DNA of 64,000 nucleotides from Flavobacterium orientale (GTDB lineage Bacteria > Bacteroidota > Bacteroidia > Flavobacteriales > Flavobacteriaceae): the NCBI RefSeq assembly GCF_014638005.1, contig NZ_BMFG01000002.1:420533-484532 (forward strand), written 5' to 3'. Both the position numbers and the translations under genes were made by a program. The notes beneath the pieces are model-generated. The model had not been told where the DNA came from. It saw nothing but the letters and a program-made list of their open reading frames with translations, and made no database searches. Positions 61,864 to 64,000 of this stretch are shown here, in pieces. Numbering within the stretch: the stretch's first letter is position 1; the number at the start of each line of letters is the position of its first letter.

Positions 61864-61900
61864 ACTCAGTCACTTAGTTACTCAGTATCTCAGCAACTCA
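61864..61900 (+). repeat. Dispersed CTCAG-type repeat before the permease gene
   Basis: CTCAGTCACTTAGTTACTCA and the next bases repeat CTCAGnAnCT words, as at 12674 and 41544. Confidence 0.7.
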
Positions 61901-61908
61901 AAAAAATC

Positions 61909-61916
61909 TATATTTG
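61909..61916 (+). promoter_or_regulatory. -7 promoter element of the permease gene
   Basis: TATATTTG fits TAnnTTTG, 16 bases before the TTG start at 61933. Confidence 0.55.
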
Positions 61917-61932
61917 CAATAAATCCAATCCA

Positions 61933-63192
61933 TTGAAATTAGAATATTTCATAGCAAACAGACTGGCTACTTCTAAACACCATAAAAGTAGTATTTCTAA
62001 ACCAATAATTAAAATTGCCATTGCAGCTATAGCAATCGGAATTTTAATGATGATTGTTGCAGTAGCAACCGGTATTGGACTTCAGCAAAAAATACGCCAA
62101 AAAGTTTCAGCTTTCAACGGACACATTATTATTAAGGTATTTGATGATAATCAATCAGAAGTCAGCAAAGTACCCATTTCTAAGGATCAAGAGTTTTATC
62201 CTAAATTTAAAAATGTCGAAGGGGTAAAAAACATTCAAGTTGTTGCCACAAAAGCCGGAATAATTAGAACAGAAAACACTTTTGAAGGTATTGTTTTTAA
62301 AGGAATTTCAACAGATTTCAATTGGGAAAACATGAAAGAGTATCTGATTGAAGGTAGAAAACCTAAAATCGATTTAGCTACTCAAGAAAATGGTGAAATT
62401 ATAATATCCCAATATCTTGCCAATAGATTACTACTCAAAATAGGAGACAAGTGCAATACTTTTTTTATGAAAGAAGAAAGTGGGCAATCGCCCAATTTGA
62501 GAGTTTTTACAATAGTTGGAATTTTTAATTCCGGATTTCAAGAGTTTGATGCAACTTATGTGATTGGAGATATCAGACATATTCAACGAATGAACAAATG
62601 GAAAGCCGATGAAGTAGGTGCTTTTGAAGTGTTTGTTCATGATTTTGATAAAATTCAACAAGTTGGAAACCAAGTTTACAATAATACCTTCAACAAAAAA
62701 GACCCAACAAAAACAGTAGATACCCAAATAATCCTTGACAAATATTATTATATTTTCGATTGGTTAAAATTATTTGACTTCAATATTATAGTGATTTTAA
62801 CCATCATGATTATAGTGGCAACCATTAATATGGCTGTTGCACTTTTGGTGTTGATATTGGAACGAACCCAAATGATTGGCATCCTCAAAGCACTTGGAGC
62901 CAATAATTGGTTAATTAGGAAAATTTTTCTCTACAACGCATTCTATATAATTATAAGAGGCCTCTTCTGGGGAAATGTAATTGCTATTACACTTATTATT
63001 ATCCAAGATAGATTTGGTATCATCACATTAAATCCTGAAAACTACTACGTAACGGTGGCTCCTGTTTATCTTAATTGGGGTTATATACTACTTCTCAATT
63101 TAGGAACACTTTTAATAAGTCTATTAGTATTGATTATTCCTTCCTATATCATTTCAAGAGTTTCTCCGGTCAAAGCAATCCGATTTGATTAA
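61933..63192 (+). CDS. FtsX-like ABC transporter permease (LolC/LolE type)
   Basis: A 419-residue inner-membrane permease of the MacB/LolCE layout: a first helix (about 26-50), a large periplasmic MacB-PCD-like domain (about 55-270), and three C-terminal helices (about 282-305, 327-352, 375-400), ending VSPVKAIRFD. The start is a TTG at 61933, giving (M)KLEYFIANRLATSKHHKSS, the usual N-terminus of the family; no ATG is available upstream behind the promoter. It probably releases lipoproteins from the inner membrane with an unlinked ATPase. Confidence 0.88.
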   Translation: MKLEYFIANRLATSKHHKSSISKPIIKIAIAAIAIGILMMIVAVATGIGLQQKIRQKVSAFNGHIIIKVFDDNQSEVSKVPISKDQEFYPKFKNVEGVKNIQVVATKAGIIRTENTFEGIVFKGISTDFNWENMKEYLIEGRKPKIDLATQENGEIIISQYLANRLLLKIGDKCNTFFMKEESGQSPNLRVFTIVGIFNSGFQEFDATYVIGDIRHIQRMNKWKADEVGAFEVFVHDFDKIQQVGNQVYNNTFNKKDPTKTVDTQIILDKYYYIFDWLKLFDFNIIVILTIMIIVATINMAVALLVLILERTQMIGILKALGANNWLIRKIFLYNAFYIIIRGLFWGNVIAITLIIIQDRFGIITLNPENYYVTVAPVYLNWGYILLLNLGTLLISLLVLIIPSYIISRVSPVKAIRFD

Positions 63193-63199
63193 ATTGTAG

Positions 63200-63319
63200 T
63201 TATTCCACGATAGATTCGTCGCTCTCTATTTTCAGTATATCAATATACCCCTTACGAATATAAAAATTCAAACCTCCAATCGTACCTTCAATAATAAGTA
63301 ATCCTTTCTGTCTAGCCAT
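63200..63319 (-). pseudogene. Short remnant of an MARQKG-type protein gene
   Basis: A 39-codon frame begins MARQKGLLIIEGTIGGLNFY, which strongly recalls the first 20 residues of a Flavobacteriia family of about 130 residues that starts MARQKGIIKLEGTIGDI-FY. After that it diverges (IRKGYIDILKIESDESIVE) and stops. It is probably a decayed fragment, or a minimal relative. The assignment rests on memory of the family's N-terminus only. Confidence 0.5.
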
Positions 63320-63780
63320 AATATAAAGAGTAAGTTGCTTTTATCCAAAGCGATTATAAAGAGCAAAGGTATAGAATAGTTTAGGTATAATCACAATTGT
63401 AGTAATTATAATGTAAGTTTATTGTAACAATATAGTAAGTATATAGTAACCTAAATACAGAAAATACACCTCTTTACTACGATAATGACGCAGTTATAAG
63501 TAAGTGCTAAACAGTGCTACTACATAGAAGTAACAAACCCATTGGCCCAATCCATTACAGCGAAGCAGTTTTCAAGCCCATTTTTAAGTCACAGTTCATT
63601 CCGTAGGACACGAGCGTAAGCGAACTGGCGAAGCAATCTTGGCTAACTAAGTTTCGTGTCTTTCTTTCTTAGTGGCAAAAACTAAATATTGCGTAGCAAT
63701 CCTTTTCCGTGCTTTCTGAGAGAATAAAGTTCTTCTCGAACTCGTAACCCTAACCTGAACAAAAAAAACTTTTTCCATTT
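63320..63780. other. Intergenic stretch without a supported gene
   Basis: Bases 63395-63460 repeat TATAGTAAGTATATAGTAAC-like words. Bases 63600-63740 hold a repeat-like stretch (GACACGAGCGTAAGCGAACT, GCGAAGCAATCTTGG) of a kind I recall as dispersed in Flavobacterium. No ORF looks real. Confidence 0.5.
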
Positions 63781-63833
63781 CCATCTCATAACCAACGCAT
63801 TAAAAAAAAGATTGCAAAAGAGATTAAAAAAGA

Positions 63834-63864
63834 TTTGGAAAGCCCAAAAAGAGTACTACTTTTG
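63834..63864 (+). promoter_or_regulatory. Tandem strong promoter P1 (probable rRNA operon)
   Basis: TTTG (63834-63837), exactly 19 bases, TACTTTTG (63857-63864): a perfect consensus. It is preceded by an A-rich tract resembling an UP element (AAAAAAGATTTGG). Confidence 0.75.
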
Positions 63865-63924
63865 CACCCGCATTGAGAGCGACGTTCTGAGTTAAAATGG
63901 AGTTTAAAAAAATCTGAAAAAAGA

Positions 63925-63957
63925 TTTGGTAGGAGAAGCAAAAGAGTATTATCTTTG
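63925..63957 (+). promoter_or_regulatory. Tandem strong promoter P2 (probable rRNA operon)
   Basis: TTTG (63925-63928), 21 bases, TATCTTTG (63950-63957), again behind AAAAAAGATTTGG. It repeats the layout of P1 about 90 bases upstream. No gene starts before the window ends. Confidence 0.7.
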
Positions 63958-64000
63958 CCCTCCGCAAGCGACAAAAACTGTGATTAAAAAGCTATAGAAA

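Overview
The window is AT-rich chromosomal DNA from a member of Bacteroidota, most likely the genus Flavobacterium or a close relative. The evidence is the gliding ATPase GldA, type IX secretion C-terminal sorting domains, GLPGLI and DUF3857 families, a split metH, Bacteroidota-type promoters (TTTG, about 19 nt, then TAnnTTTG), and intergenic repeats of a kind I associate with Flavobacteriaceae. It looks like ordinary core chromosome: I see no prophage, plasmid, CRISPR array or integrated conjugative element.

Layout. 1-9.8 kb: soluble and membrane pyrophosphatases, a deoxynucleoside kinase, a GLPGLI/outer-membrane pair, and metK. 10.1-12.4 kb: two T9SS-sorted secreted proteins. 12.5-22.5 kb: methionine block metY-osmC-metX-hom, then an S-box (SAM-I) leader and metH(N)-metH(C)-metF. 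22.5-29.7 kb: a PagL-like protein, a head-GIN lipoprotein, gldA, then pheA, DAHP synthase/chorismate mutase, rsgA and dtd. 29.7-39.7 kb: five tandem DUF3857/transglutaminase-like paralogues. 39.7-45.5 kb: MazG-like protein, aroA, queA, kynU and an arginase-family enzyme. 45.6-53.2 kb: penicillin acylase-like protein, an Fe-S photolyase, a DASH cryptochrome, DUF2256 and a flavin reductase. 53.5-63.2 kb: kmo, cupin, HerA-like ATPase, queE, methyltransferase, NamZ-like hydrolase and an FtsX-type permease. The right end carries two tandem strong promoters, probably for an rRNA operon beyond the window.

The most interesting content is regulatory and mobile. (1) Two consecutive ribosome-mediated attenuators precede metY. 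Each has a short leader peptide crowded with Met and Cys codons, an antiterminator segment inside the peptide's 3' end, and a strong intrinsic terminator. (2) A Phe/Tyr-rich leader peptide with the same architecture precedes pheA. (3) A DUF559 nuclease module bounded by perfect 27-bp, extremely GC-rich inverted repeats is inserted in frame inside MetH, apparently without breaking the host gene. (4) A GIY-YIG nuclease ORF bounded by perfect 32-bp inverted repeats sits two bases from the start codon of a cupin gene. The two nuclease modules are small, hairpin-ended and alike in design, and may represent one class of nuclease-carrying mobile element. (5) Word-like dispersed repeats, normally intergenic, have entered aroA in frame at four places.

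The methionine pathway is therefore controlled in layers: leader-peptide attenuation for sulfur incorporation (metY-metX-hom), SAM sensing for methylation (metH-metF), and a short Cys-rich ORF in the metK leader whose role is unknown. All functional statements come from reading the sequence and recalling families; no search or folding program was run.
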